A stretch of 64,000 bases of DNA from BOG-908 sp965198855 (GCA_965198855.1 CBDAPZ010000001.1:62001-126000), one strand, 5' to 3'; shown: positions 8,457 to 17,067, counted from the first letter of the stretch. The notes: a model not told the origin generated them from the letters alone. Translations and numbers: made by a program.

Positions 8457-9190
8457 CCATGGAGCCGTGCGCAAGCATGGAATTCATGTTGCAGGCCGAT
8501 GTCGATGGGCAACTCGATATCGGTGATTCGGCGCAGTTGGCGATGCATCTGGAGCAATGCCCCGCGTGCCGGGAGAGGCATGCTGCGTTGACAGGGCTTT
8601 CGGCGCAGTTGCGCAAGGAACTGCCCTATCATGTGGCGCCGGCACATTTATATCGTGCGGTCGAGATGAGTTTGCGTGCGCCGGCGCGGCGACGGTTGCC
8701 CGGCTGGAAATGGTTTGCATTTCCATTAGCGGTCGGGCCTGCCCTTGCGGTTGCGCTGACATTTGCGCTGATAGCGCCGCGAGAGGATGTGATGTCCGAG
8801 AGTGTAGTTGCGAGCCACATTCGCGCCTTGCAACCCGGGCATTTGATGGATGTGGTTTCTACGGACCGGCATACGGTCAAGCCGTGGTTCGACGGGAAGC
8901 TTGATTATTCGCCGCCTGTCAAGGATCTGGCGTCGCAAGGCTTTCCGCTGGCAGGCGGCCGGTTGGATTATCTTGCAGGACGCTCCGTTGCAGCATTGGA
9001 CTACCGGCGCGCCAAACATGACATCAATTTCTATGTCTGGCCTTCGGCAGATGTATCAGCGGAAAGCGGCGAGCGGAACGGTTACCATTTCATCCGCTGG
9101 AGCCAGGATAATATGCAATTCTGGGCAATCTCCGACCTGAACCAAGCGGAGCTAAATGAATTTGTGCGTTTGTGGCGAGCTACAAAATAA
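8453..9190 (+). CDS. Membrane-bound zinc-finger anti-sigma factor
   Basis: A 245-residue protein. The N-terminal cytoplasmic domain has the HxxxCxxC motif (HLEQCPAC) of zinc-finger anti-sigma domains; a single transmembrane helix follows at about 92-112 (FPLAVGPALAVALTFALIA), and the rest is periplasmic. It should hold the ECF sigma factor encoded just upstream inactive until a periplasmic signal releases it. The start overlaps the sigma stop by four bases. The stop TAA (9188-9190) is inside palindromic element copy 4. Confidence 0.9.
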   Translation: MTMEPCASMEFMLQADVDGQLDIGDSAQLAMHLEQCPACRERHAALTGLSAQLRKELPYHVAPAHLYRAVEMSLRAPARRRLPGWKWFAFPLAVGPALAVALTFALIAPREDVMSESVVASHIRALQPGHLMDVVSTDRHTVKPWFDGKLDYSPPVKDLASQGFPLAGGRLDYLAGRSVAALDYRRAKHDINFYVWPSADVSAESGERNGYHFIRWSQDNMQFWAISDLNQAELNEFVRLWRATK

Positions 9191-9224
9191 AAGTCTTTTG
9201 CTGCCTTTCTTCAGAAAAGAAGGT
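9186..9224 (+). repeat. Palindromic element copy 4
   Basis: Left arm ATAAAAGTCTTTT, stem GCTGCCTTTCT/AGAAAAGAAGG with partial mismatch, loop TC. It sits between the convergent anti-sigma and NahK-like genes and supplies the anti-sigma stop codon. The T-run after the hairpin (about 9225-9233) fits a rightward intrinsic terminator. Confidence 0.8.
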
Positions 9225-9231
9225 TCTTTTT

Positions 9232-11445
9232 TTAGGCTTCAAAAGCCCCCTGCCGCTGAATGACATGCGTGATCAAGCTACGAAGCCGTGCCGGCCGTAC
9301 CGGCTTATGCAGCAGGTGCAGCCCGGCGGCACTCACCTCCTGCTGCACCTCGCTGGCATGATCAGCGGTAACGACGATCGCCGGCAGATCCCCCCAGCGA
9401 CGCCTTAATGTCGCGATGGCATCCAGCCCCGTCGCAGGCCCTTCCAGGCGATAATCGGCGATGATCAGGTCGGGCGGCGTTTCGCTCGCCATTTCCAGCG
9501 CCTGTGCGGCACTCGATGCGCCGCTGACATGCATGCCCCAGCCGGTGAGGAGCACGCTGAGGCCTTGTAGCACGTGCGGTTCGTCGTCGATGAGTTGCAC
9601 GGAGCGGCCGCGCAGGGTGTTGGGGCCGGCCGAGCCGTCCTGCGCCTGACGGGGACGTTGCAGGCAGATGGGCGGCTGTCGCGAGAGCGGGACCACGATG
9701 CCGAAGAAGCTGCCGCGGCCGGGGATGGAGCGGACCACCATGCGGTGGTCGAGCATGCGCGAGACACGGCGCACGATGGAGAGGCCCAGGCCGGCACCGC
9801 GGCCACTGCGGTCGCTCGATTGCGGCAGGCGGCGGAATTCCTCAAAGATCTCGTCTTGCTGTTCGGCTGCTATGCCAATGCCGGTGTCCCACACGCCGAC
9901 GAGCAGATCCGGGCCGACGACGCGGTGGCCGATCAGCACGCCGCCGCTGCTGGTATAGCGCAGCGCATTGGAAACGAGGTTGCGCAGGATGCGCGACAAC
10001 AGGCGCGGATCGGATTCGATGACGGCGTCGCCCGCGAAGACACGCAGGCGCAGTTTCTTGCGGGCGGCGATCAGCTTGTATTCTTCGCCGACGCGCACCA
10101 TCACTTCGCGCACCAAAAAACTGCAGCGTGCGGGTGGCATGACGCCGGCATCGAGTTTTGCGATGTCGAGCAATGCGGTCAACATGTCATCGACGGAATC
10201 GAGTGCCGCGAGTGAATGCCTCACAAGTTCACGATTGGGGGGCGAGAGGCGGCGTTCACTCAGGGCGGAGGCAAACACGCGAGCGGCGGCGAGCGGCTGC
10301 AGAAGATCGTGGTTTGCGGCGGCGAAGAATTTAGTTTTCGACAAATTCATCATCTCGGCCTCGGCTTTCGCCGCCAGGATCTCCGCGTTCGCACGGATGA
10401 GTTCGGCCGTGCGTGCTTCGACGCGGCGTTCGAGACCTTCGTTGGCCTCCTTCAGCGCGTCGGAAATATGCAGGCGTTCGGTGACATCGGTGAAGGTGGA
10501 GACGCATGTGCCGCCCGGCATCAGCGACGTGCGTATATCGAAAATACGGTGATTGGGCGCCTTGAATTCGAGGGTGCGGCCATCCTCGCTGCCTGGGCTA
10601 TGAACAAAACTTAGATCCAGCGCATCGAGACGGGCGACGCTGCAGACGGAGAGTTCTTCGATGGTGCAAGGCCCGGCATTGCGCGACGCATCGCGCAGGA
10701 AATCGTGAAAGCCGGGATTGCAGGCGACAAGTTGCCGATCAGCATCGAATACCGAGACGCCCTGCGAAAGATTGTCCAGCGTTGCTTGCAGAAGCACGGA
10801 CTTCTCTTCGAGCTCGCGCTCGCGACGCTGTGCCTCGTCGCGCTTGATCTCGGTGATATCGGTGTAGAGCGATACCGTGCCGCCGCCGGCGACGCGGCGT
10901 TCGGAGACCTGCAGCCAGGTGCCGTCCGACACCTCGATCACGAAGGGTTCGCCCGGATTGCGATGCCGATCGAGACGGAATGTTTCCCAGTCGCCGACAT
11001 CATTGGCGCCGGCGACCATGCCGCGCGCTGCCGCTCCGCGCACCACCGCCGCGAAGGGCGTTCCGGGTTCTGCAGGCAGGCCGCCCCAGAGTTCGCGATA
11101 GCGTCGGTTGGTGACGACGATCCGATCTTCCGAATCGCACAGCACGATGCCCTGGTTGATCGCCTCGATCGCGGCGGCAAGGCGCTTCTTTGCCTGCGCC
11201 TCCTCTTCCTTGGCGCCGGTGAGTGCGCCGAGCGCTTCGGTCAATGCGGCCGTGCGCTCCTGCACCTGGTTGCCGAGGGCGGCGGCCGTCTGGAACAGCG
11301 CGAATGCACCGCCCTGCAGATCGGGGCCACGCTCGACGGACGCCATCAGTGCCTGGTTGATCTTGCGCAGTTTTGCGTTTTCCCGGCGCAGCGCCACGAT
11401 TTCTTCATCGGCGCGACTGAGGGTGCTGACGACGGTATCAGGCAT
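9232..11445 (-). CDS. Hybrid sensor histidine kinase of the NahK/ErcS type
   Basis: A 737-residue cytosolic kinase without membrane helices. Order: N-terminal coiled coil (about 10-90), two PAS domains (about 90-200 and 215-325), a second coiled coil, the dimerisation domain with phospho-acceptor His379 in AAANHDLLQPL, an HATPase domain with NALRYT and DTGIGI, and a C-terminal receiver with an aspartate in LIIADYRLEG. This matches NahK (PA1976, ErcS') of Pseudomonas aeruginosa, the partner of the NO sensor NosP. Its start overlaps the nosP-like stop by eight bases, so the two are made together. In P. aeruginosa this pair lies beside the PQQ ethanol-oxidation locus; here it lies beside xoxJGF. 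Confidence 0.85.
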   Translation of the reverse strand: MPDTVVSTLSRADEEIVALRRENAKLRKINQALMASVERGPDLQGGAFALFQTAAALGNQVQERTAALTEALGALTGAKEEEAQAKKRLAAAIEAINQGIVLCDSEDRIVVTNRRYRELWGGLPAEPGTPFAAVVRGAAARGMVAGANDVGDWETFRLDRHRNPGEPFVIEVSDGTWLQVSERRVAGGGTVSLYTDITEIKRDEAQRRERELEEKSVLLQATLDNLSQGVSVFDADRQLVACNPGFHDFLRDASRNAGPCTIEELSVCSVARLDALDLSFVHSPGSEDGRTLEFKAPNHRIFDIRTSLMPGGTCVSTFTDVTERLHISDALKEANEGLERRVEARTAELIRANAEILAAKAEAEMMNLSKTKFFAAANHDLLQPLAAARVFASALSERRLSPPNRELVRHSLAALDSVDDMLTALLDIAKLDAGVMPPARCSFLVREVMVRVGEEYKLIAARKKLRLRVFAGDAVIESDPRLLSRILRNLVSNALRYTSSGGVLIGHRVVGPDLLVGVWDTGIGIAAEQQDEIFEEFRRLPQSSDRSGRGAGLGLSIVRRVSRMLDHRMVVRSIPGRGSFFGIVVPLSRQPPICLQRPRQAQDGSAGPNTLRGRSVQLIDDEPHVLQGLSVLLTGWGMHVSGASSAAQALEMASETPPDLIIADYRLEGPATGLDAIATLRRRWGDLPAIVVTADHASEVQQEVSAAGLHLLHKPVRPARLRSLITHVIQRQGAFEA

Positions 11446-12574
11446 CCACGCCGCCGATCGCTATGCCCACGAATGTCTGGTTCATGTGCATCGCTTCGTA
11501 TTGCTCGCCATAGGTCAAGAACCCGACTGCATTGTTGCGATCCATCAGGTCGCCCACCGCGTCGCGTATGCGCCGTTCGTCGAGTTCCAGGCCACGCAAT
11601 ATGCAGTCGAACGCGATGACCAGCTCCGGCGGCCCGATGTCGTTTTCCAGATCGGCAAAACGCGCGCTGAGATTGCCGATCAGGTCGCCGCCTTGCCCAA
11701 CCGTCAAAACCGCCCCTTCATCAATAGCGCATAGAAATGTGAGACTGCGGTCGGCGTTTACACGCTGCAGGGAACGCACGAAACTTTGCTCACCGACGCG
11801 CACTACCATCGGGTGGGTGGCGAACGCGGCCGGAACGAGTTCGTCCACATGCATGCCGGTGATACGCGCATATTCTTCGGCGGCCGGCTCGGCATTTATC
11901 TCGGTGACCATACGGCGACGGGGTATCGCGCCCGTAACGACGGACTTTTCCGGGCCGGCGGTGAAATGCTCCGTCTTGAACGCACGGAAACGCCGCCGGG
12001 TGGCAACCACGATGATCAGCGCGGAATCGGTGCGGAAAACGCCTTCGTGGAAGACGAAGGCGCGCTCGAAATCCAGCCCGTCACCTGCTGAGCCGCCGCG
12101 CAGCGGAATGCCGCCCAGCGCTCCGCACGCAGCCCCGGCCACGACTTCCTCGCAGCCGCACATGCCATCGATCAGGGTGATGGCGAATAGGTTTTCATGG
12201 CGCGCCCAGGCGGCGGAATCGTAGATCGACAAGCGTGTGCGGCGGACCGTGTCCTGCATGTCCGCCGCATTGAGCGCCGACAGGTTTTCGATAAGGCCGA
12301 CGGAGGCCGCAAAATCCGGCGATGCCAGGCTGATGCCGGTGATGGCGTGCTGGTGATAGCCGCCCGGGCCGATCTCCCCCGCAGTGGTGCAGCCGCTGAC
12401 GGCGACTTTGTCGAAGCGACGACTGATGCATGCGCCGAGTGCGGCCATGTCCGGGCGTGGAGAGATGAACAGCAACACCAGACAGCTATCGGGCTGCCAA
12501 AGGGCATCGAAAAGCTCCGCCGCCGCGCGTTCTGGGTCCTGGGCGAACGTGACCGCCCTTCGGATTCCCGACAT
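11438..12574 (-). CDS. FIST-domain sensor protein, NosP-like
   Basis: A 378-residue soluble protein with FIST-N (about 30-220) followed by FIST-C (about 225-355). Recognisable family segments are SGCTTAGEIGPGGY, LIDGMCGCEE and the C-terminal FLTYGEQYEAMHMNQT. FIST proteins bind small ligands; in the NosP branch this is a haem that senses nitric oxide and controls the adjacent kinase. Its fusion-like overlap with the NahK-type kinase gene supports that role. Haem binding is inferred from the family and gene order, not from a verified ligand residue. ATG at 12574 follows AAGGGAAG. Confidence 0.8.
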   Translation of the reverse strand: MSGIRRAVTFAQDPERAAAELFDALWQPDSCLVLLFISPRPDMAALGACISRRFDKVAVSGCTTAGEIGPGGYHQHAITGISLASPDFAASVGLIENLSALNAADMQDTVRRTRLSIYDSAAWARHENLFAITLIDGMCGCEEVVAGAACGALGGIPLRGGSAGDGLDFERAFVFHEGVFRTDSALIIVVATRRRFRAFKTEHFTAGPEKSVVTGAIPRRRMVTEINAEPAAEEYARITGMHVDELVPAAFATHPMVVRVGEQSFVRSLQRVNADRSLTFLCAIDEGAVLTVGQGGDLIGNLSARFADLENDIGPPELVIAFDCILRGLELDERRIRDAVGDLMDRNNAVGFLTYGEQYEAMHMNQTFVGIAIGGVDA

Positions 12575-12707
12575 GACTTCCCTTGATTTGCTTGCGTTGC
12601 CGCAAGTGTAGCAGCTAAGCCAGACAAAGGAAAACTGCGGGGAGGGCGCTCCTCCACGCAGTCTTCAGCAGTCTCGCTGAGCGCCCAAGGCGCAAGACAC
12701 ACTGGAG

Positions 12708-12746
12708 CACAAAAGTCTTTTGGTTCTTTTCTTCAGAAAAGAACGC
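12708..12746 (+). repeat. Palindromic element copy 5
   Basis: Left arm ACAAAAGTCTTTT, stem GGTTCTTTTCT/AGAAAAGAACG, loop TC. Compared with copy 1 the outer stem pair has changed on both sides (GCTTC/GAAGC to GGTTC/GAACG), a compensatory pattern. It directly abuts the xoxJ stop codon (12747-12749, minus strand), so it probably ends the xox transcript before nosP. Confidence 0.8.
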
Positions 12747-13574
12747 TTACTGCCCTAAAGGAATCGGCTTGTTCTGTTCATCCAACAACGGCACCCCATA
12801 ATCCTGCAGGATCTTGGTAATCTGCGGCTGCTCTTTGGCAATAATCTTGTTCAACCGCCGGCGAAACTCCACGTCGGAACCACGTACGCCCATGGCGATA
12901 TGATAATCCAACCGCACCTTGCTGTCCTCCGGGTTCAGAAAGACCAATCTCAGGGGCAAATTGTCATGTTTGGTGTAGTAACCGACGATCGGTCCCCAGA
13001 GGAGGCCGACATCCACCTTGCCTGACACCACATCCTTGATCATGTCGTGCGACGGCTGGTTGACCCGTGTATCGACCATCAACTGATAAATTGCGGCTTG
13101 ATCCATCAGGTTATGCTGCACGATCAAATCGGTCGGCGGTGTGGAGGCGATCAGACCAAAGCGTTTGCCTGCGATATGCCAGTCGCTTACCTTGTCGGTA
13201 GCATAATTATCGGCGCGCCGCGTCGCCATCATGTAGGCGGTATGGTAGTAGGCGTCGGTCGTCGCGACCTCACCTGAACCAGCGACGGTGCCGATGATCA
13301 CGTCACATCGATTACGCCCAAGGGTTCCACGGATGAAACCCTGGCTATCCGGAAAATAGGTGTAACTTACCTTCTCCCCGAGATCATGCCCGACGAGCTC
13401 GGCGATCTTGTTCTCAAAACCCTCGCCCTTGTCGTTCGAAAACGGCAGATCGCTTGGATCGGCGCAGACGCGCAGGTCTGTGTGAGAAACCATATCAGGG
13501 GCTGTTTGGGCATGCACGACGGAGGCGGCCAGCATCAGGCCCGCGGCCGCCCAGAGTGGGTTGGAACGCATCAA
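12747..13574 (-). CDS. xoxJ: XoxJ, periplasmic binding-type accessory protein of methanol dehydrogenase
   Basis: A 275-residue exported protein with a signal peptide (about 1-22, ending VHAQ) and a family-3 solute-binding fold: LRVCADPSDLPFSNDKGEGF is the characteristic start of MxaJ/XoxJ proteins. XoxJ is thought to help mature or activate XoxF rather than feed a transporter. The gene overlaps xoxG by four bases (13571-13574) and is the last gene of a xoxF-xoxG-xoxJ order. Its stop touches palindromic element copy 5. Confidence 0.92.
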   Translation of the reverse strand: MMRSNPLWAAAGLMLAASVVHAQTAPDMVSHTDLRVCADPSDLPFSNDKGEGFENKIAELVGHDLGEKVSYTYFPDSQGFIRGTLGRNRCDVIIGTVAGSGEVATTDAYYHTAYMMATRRADNYATDKVSDWHIAGKRFGLIASTPPTDLIVQHNLMDQAAIYQLMVDTRVNQPSHDMIKDVVSGKVDVGLLWGPIVGYYTKHDNLPLRLVFLNPEDSKVRLDYHIAMGVRGSDVEFRRRLNKIIAKEQPQITKILQDYGVPLLDEQNKPIPLGQ

Positions 13575-14020
13575 GGCTTCATGTGCTCAGGATGCCCGCG
13601 GCCGAGCGCACCATCGGAGCGAGCCAGAAGATAGGCATAGATATTGTCGATATTCTCGACCACGTCCTGGTTGGTACCGAAGGCGGGCATCACCTTGTCA
13701 TTGGATTGATCGACGTGCTTGCGGCCGTTGATGATGGTGTTCTCGACGTCTTCCTTGGACATCACCTTCAGGCTCTGCGTCAGGTTCGGCGCATAGGAAC
13801 TGCCGGCGCCATCGGGGCCGTGGCAGCGCATGCACTGATCACCGTAATACAGATATCCCTTATAGGTGTTCATATCCACATGGCCGTCTTTGACCACATA
13901 GGGTTTCGCCGGCGTGGCATCGGTTGCGCGTGCCATCGGCACGGCCGACGCGGCGAGCAGGAGCGCGCAGGCGGTGCGCGCCAGAAAATCGCGGTGAATA
14001 GTCGTGAGTCGGCGGAACAT
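13571..14020 (-). CDS. xoxG: XoxG, cytochrome c electron acceptor of XoxF
   Basis: A 149-residue exported cytochrome c with a signal peptide, one haem-attachment motif CMRCH (about residue 63-67) in QCMRCHGPDGAGSSYAPN, and a distal methionine probably in KVMPAF. XoxG takes electrons from the PQQ of XoxF in the periplasm. ATG at 14020 is preceded by GGAG at good spacing; an ATG four codons upstream (14032) is in frame but would include that site. A strong terminator separates it from xoxF, so its level relative to xoxF may be set by partial readthrough. Confidence 0.9.
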   Translation of the reverse strand: MFRRLTTIHRDFLARTACALLLAASAVPMARATDATPAKPYVVKDGHVDMNTYKGYLYYGDQCMRCHGPDGAGSSYAPNLTQSLKVMSKEDVENTIINGRKHVDQSNDKVMPAFGTNQDVVENIDNIYAYLLARSDGALGRGHPEHMKP

Positions 14021-14130
14021 CCAAGTCTCCATGACGGCGATCCCCGGACCAAACGGAACGTTCCGCTGTATGGCACAAAGGACCTTAGGGCAGCTAATGT
14101 ATCTTACAATGATATGTTGGAACGGCGCTT

Positions 14131-14178
14131 AAAAAGTCACCGCCCCGTTCGCGCTTTTTCGGCGCGAACGGGGCGGTG
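14131..14178 (-). terminator. Intrinsic terminator after xoxF
   Basis: A 17-bp perfect stem, CACCGCCCCGTTCGCGC (14138-14154) with its complement at 14162-14178 and a short loop, is followed on the minus strand by ACTTTTT. It lies 11 bases after the xoxF stop codon and before xoxG. Confidence 0.85.
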
Positions 14179-14188
14179 TTTGGAAAGG

Positions 14189-15997
14189 CTAGTTGGAGAG
14201 GCCGAACACCGTCAGCACGCCACCCAACTGGGTGTAGTTCGACAATGTCTTGTAGGCGCCAACCGCACCAAGGCCCGCGTTGTCTTCGCTGAGGCCCGCA
14301 GCCATGCCGATGCCTGCCCAGCCGCCAACACCCGACAGAACGGCGAGGTACTGCTTGCCGTCATGCGTGTAGGTATTGATGTTGCCGATGATGCCCGATG
14401 GCGTCTTGAACTTGTAGAGAAGCTTGCCGCTCTTCTGGTCGACGATCTTCAGATTGCCGTCCAGCGTCCCGTAAGCCACCACACCGCCACCAGTGGCCAG
14501 CGCGCCGGACCACACGGAGAACGTCTCCGGGTCAGACCAGGCGATCTTGCCAGTGTTCACGTCATAGGCAATGAAATTGCCGAGCGTGTTTTGTCCCTGC
14601 GGCGGATACATCGACAGGGTGGCGCCCACGTAAGGCTGTCCTGCGGTGTAGCTCACCTTGAACGGCTCATAATCCATGCAGACGTGGTTCGTCGGCACGA
14701 AGAACATGTGGCTCACCGGCGAGTAGGCGGAAGGCTGCTCATCCTTCGAGCCGAGCGCCGCGGGGCACACGTTCTGGGTGTTGTGGTCGGCACCCTGCGC
14801 GCCTGGACCAAACTGATCAACCAGCACCGGCTTGCCGGAAGCGAGATCGATCTTGGACGCCCAATTCACGGCAGGGTCATACTTGTTGGCTTCGAGCAGC
14901 GCGCCGTTTGTGCGATCGAGCACATAGGCAAAGCCGTTACGGTCGAAATGCACCAGCGCCTTGGTCATCTTACCATGCACAGGCACGTCGGCGAGGATCA
15001 TCTCGTTGACGCCGTCATAGTCCCACTGGTCATGCGGGGTCATCTGGTAGACCCATTTGGTCATGCCCGTATCCGCATCGCGTGCGAACACCGTCATCGA
15101 CCATTTGTTGTCGCCGGGGCGCTGGGTCGGGTTCCAGGTGCCCGGGTTGCCCGAGCCGTAATAGACCAGGTTCAGCTGCGGATCGTAGGAGATCCAGCCC
15201 CAGGTGGCGCCACCGCCGTTCTTGTACTGATCGCCCTTCCAGGTCTTCAGCGACGAGTTCTCACCAACCGGCTTGCCCATGACAGTGGTTTTCTGCGGGT
15301 CAAGCTTGATCTCGGCATCGGTGCCGGAGGAATAACCCATCCAGGCTTTGCTGCCGTCTTTGATGTTGTAGGCGGTCATGCGGCCGCGGATACCAAACTC
15401 GCCACCGCTGATGCCGATGAGGACCTTGTCCTTCACCACCAGAGGTGCGGAGGTGCCGGTCTCGCCTGCGCCGGGATTGCCGTCTTTAACCGACCAAACC
15501 ACCTTGCCGGTTTTGGCATCGAGCGCCGTCAGGGTCGTATCTGCCTGATGCAGGAAGATCATGCCTTCGCCATAGGCAACGCCACGGTTAACCGTGTCGC
15601 AGCACATGACCGGGATCACGTTCGGATCCTGTTTCGGCTCGTATTTCCAAAGGATCTTACCGCTATCGTTCAGATCCAGCGCGAACACCGTGTTCGGATA
15701 AGGCGTGGAGAGATACATCACGTTGCCGATGACCAGCGGGCCGCCCTCATGGCCCCGCAGCACACCGGTGGAGAAGGTCCACACCGGGTGCAGGCTCTTC
15801 GCAGTGGTGGTGTTGATCTGCTTCAACTCGGAATAACGTTGGCTGGCATAGTTGCCGCTCGGGATGACCCATTGCGAGGGATCCTTGGACATCTTCTCCA
15901 GCTCTTCGTTGGCGAAGCTCGGCGCAGCGCCCAGAATCATTGCACCAGCGGCCATACAAGTTGTGAATTTTAGAAACTTTTTCATCGAATTCGTCAT
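14189..15997 (-). CDS. xoxF: Lanthanide-dependent PQQ methanol dehydrogenase XoxF
   Basis: A 602-residue periplasmic quinoprotein with a signal peptide (1-29) and eight-bladed propeller repeats. Diagnostic features: the vicinal cysteines Cys132-Cys133 that lie on PQQ, the metal ligands Glu200 (SGGEFG) and Asn284 (GSGNPG), catalytic Asp326 and, two residues on, Asp328 in QWDYDGVNE, the extra aspartate that marks the lanthanide-using Xox type rather than calcium-dependent MxaF. It oxidises methanol (and often ethanol or formaldehyde) and passes electrons to XoxG. ATG at 15997 has the strong site GGAGGG 10 bases upstream; earlier in-frame codons have none. Confidence 0.97.
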   Translation of the reverse strand: MTNSMKKFLKFTTCMAAGAMILGAAPSFANEELEKMSKDPSQWVIPSGNYASQRYSELKQINTTTAKSLHPVWTFSTGVLRGHEGGPLVIGNVMYLSTPYPNTVFALDLNDSGKILWKYEPKQDPNVIPVMCCDTVNRGVAYGEGMIFLHQADTTLTALDAKTGKVVWSVKDGNPGAGETGTSAPLVVKDKVLIGISGGEFGIRGRMTAYNIKDGSKAWMGYSSGTDAEIKLDPQKTTVMGKPVGENSSLKTWKGDQYKNGGGATWGWISYDPQLNLVYYGSGNPGTWNPTQRPGDNKWSMTVFARDADTGMTKWVYQMTPHDQWDYDGVNEMILADVPVHGKMTKALVHFDRNGFAYVLDRTNGALLEANKYDPAVNWASKIDLASGKPVLVDQFGPGAQGADHNTQNVCPAALGSKDEQPSAYSPVSHMFFVPTNHVCMDYEPFKVSYTAGQPYVGATLSMYPPQGQNTLGNFIAYDVNTGKIAWSDPETFSVWSGALATGGGVVAYGTLDGNLKIVDQKSGKLLYKFKTPSGIIGNINTYTHDGKQYLAVLSGVGGWAGIGMAAGLSEDNAGLGAVGAYKTLSNYTQLGGVLTVFGLSN

Positions 15998-16342
15998 GAA
16001 GTCCCTCCATTGCCCGACATTCGCCGGGTCGTTCCGCCAAAACATGTACACCCTCAAGTGATTTAGCGTGAGGCCTGAAAGGTCAAGCCTGTATTGCGCC
16101 ATTCGCCCGGGAAAAATGCCATTTTCTCCCGCCACTTCCGACTTTTAAAAACAGAAGCTGGCATATGTTGCACTGCACCTAAAACAGCGGCTAAATCACC
16201 GCTCTCGAACTTGTAACGGATATTGCTTTTACATGCCGACCGTCTAACGGAAGGTCACCTGAGCGTGCGTGACAAGTGCGACTTTGGTCCGGGATCATTG
16301 TCTGATCGCATTTGCTGCGGCGCAGCAAAAAGCTAGATCAAT
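15998..16342 (-). promoter_or_regulatory. xoxF upstream region with candidate operator
   Basis: A 345-base gene-free stretch upstream of xoxF. At 16071-16090 lies an imperfect palindrome, AGGCCTGA-AAGG-TCAAGCCT, with 7 of 8 arm positions matching, 74 bases before the xoxF start codon: a plausible binding site for a dimeric regulator. The sequence between it and the start codon includes the ribosome-binding site. I see no convincing -35/-10 pair and no other gene in this stretch. Confidence 0.4.
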
Positions 16343-16549
16343 TCAAGCATGTTCTTGGGGCGGTATATTCACCTCGCAGCGCCAGCTTTTCAGCATGTAT
16401 TTCGGGTGCTCGGCGAGATATTCCTGCGCCCGCATCTGCCCGCCCATGGTGCAGGCGGCCGGCGTTTCAAAGTCCTCGGCGGGCAGCCTCTTCTCGAGGC
16501 AGGTTTTGGTATCGGCGGAAAGGCAGTATACAAGAATCAACACGATCAT
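16343..16549 (-). CDS. Small cysteine-containing protein of unknown function
   Basis: A 68-residue protein starting MIVLILVYCLSADTKTC. It has a short hydrophobic N-terminus that may be a signal or anchor, three cysteines (near 9, 16 and 32) plus one near the end in SWRCEVN, and no known enzymatic motif. The codon pattern and cysteine spacing look like a real small exported or redox-exposed protein. It is upstream of xoxF on the same strand, separated by 345 bases. The frame continues 18 codons upstream, but the extension lacks features of a secreted protein. A role connected to methanol oxidation is only suggested by position. Confidence 0.6.
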   Translation of the reverse strand: MIVLILVYCLSADTKTCLEKRLPAEDFETPAACTMGGQMRAQEYLAEHPKYMLKSWRCEVNIPPQEHA

Positions 16550-16653
16550 GGCGTTTTCCCACAGAGATGTTCTTTGCGCGGTCTGTGCCTCTGCGTTATG
16601 CACCCGGTGCGCCCGCTTGCAAGGCGTGACTTCTGGAATGTGAAAGGTAATGC

Positions 16654-17022
16654 GTGGCGTCTTCGCAGACCATTAAGGCTCTCGCTCTTCTTCTCACGGT
16701 TGCCGCCGGAGCGGCGCATGCGCAGGACAGCAAGGAGCCGCGTTTCTCGTATCCTACCGCAGCGCGCGCGGATTACGTTATCGGCTGCATGGCGGCAAAC
16801 GGGTTCCAGCATCAGCTTCTCGATAAATGCGCTTGCGGGATCGACGTGATTGCCGATCGGGTGAGCTACGACGATTACGAGACGGCCGAGACCGTGCTGA
16901 GCATGCAGCAAGCCGGCGTGGGTCCCCGTGGCGGCCTGTTCCGCGACACGCCCGTAGCGCATGAGTCACTTGAGCGTCTGCGCCGCGCCCAGGCCGAAGC
17001 GAATTTACGCTGCGGCGACTAA
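16654..17022 (+). CDS. Exported protein of unknown function near pqqA
   Basis: A 122-residue protein with a clear signal peptide (about 1-23, ending AHAQ), then a small domain with GCMAANGFQHQLLDKCACGID, i.e. three closely spaced cysteines, and a fourth near the end (LRCGD). No catalytic motif is recognised; two disulfides are plausible. GTG at 16654 follows AAAGG at six-base spacing. It lies between xoxF and pqqA, both of which are on the other strand. Its position suggests a periplasmic accessory of alcohol oxidation, but this is inference. Confidence 0.7.
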   Translation: MASSQTIKALALLLTVAAGAAHAQDSKEPRFSYPTAARADYVIGCMAANGFQHQLLDKCACGIDVIADRVSYDDYETAETVLSMQQAGVGPRGGLFRDTPVAHESLERLRRAQAEANLRCGD

Positions 17023-17067
17023 AATGTGCCGGCAGGAGGGAGACACTCTCCAGCAGGCACCGCACAT

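Noticed and set aside
13454..15973. An 839-codon open frame antisense to xoxF, xoxG and xoxJ
   Set aside because: It is a by-product of high GC content opposite three well-supported genes; the translation is low in hydrophobic segments, rich in His/Arg and matches no family pattern.
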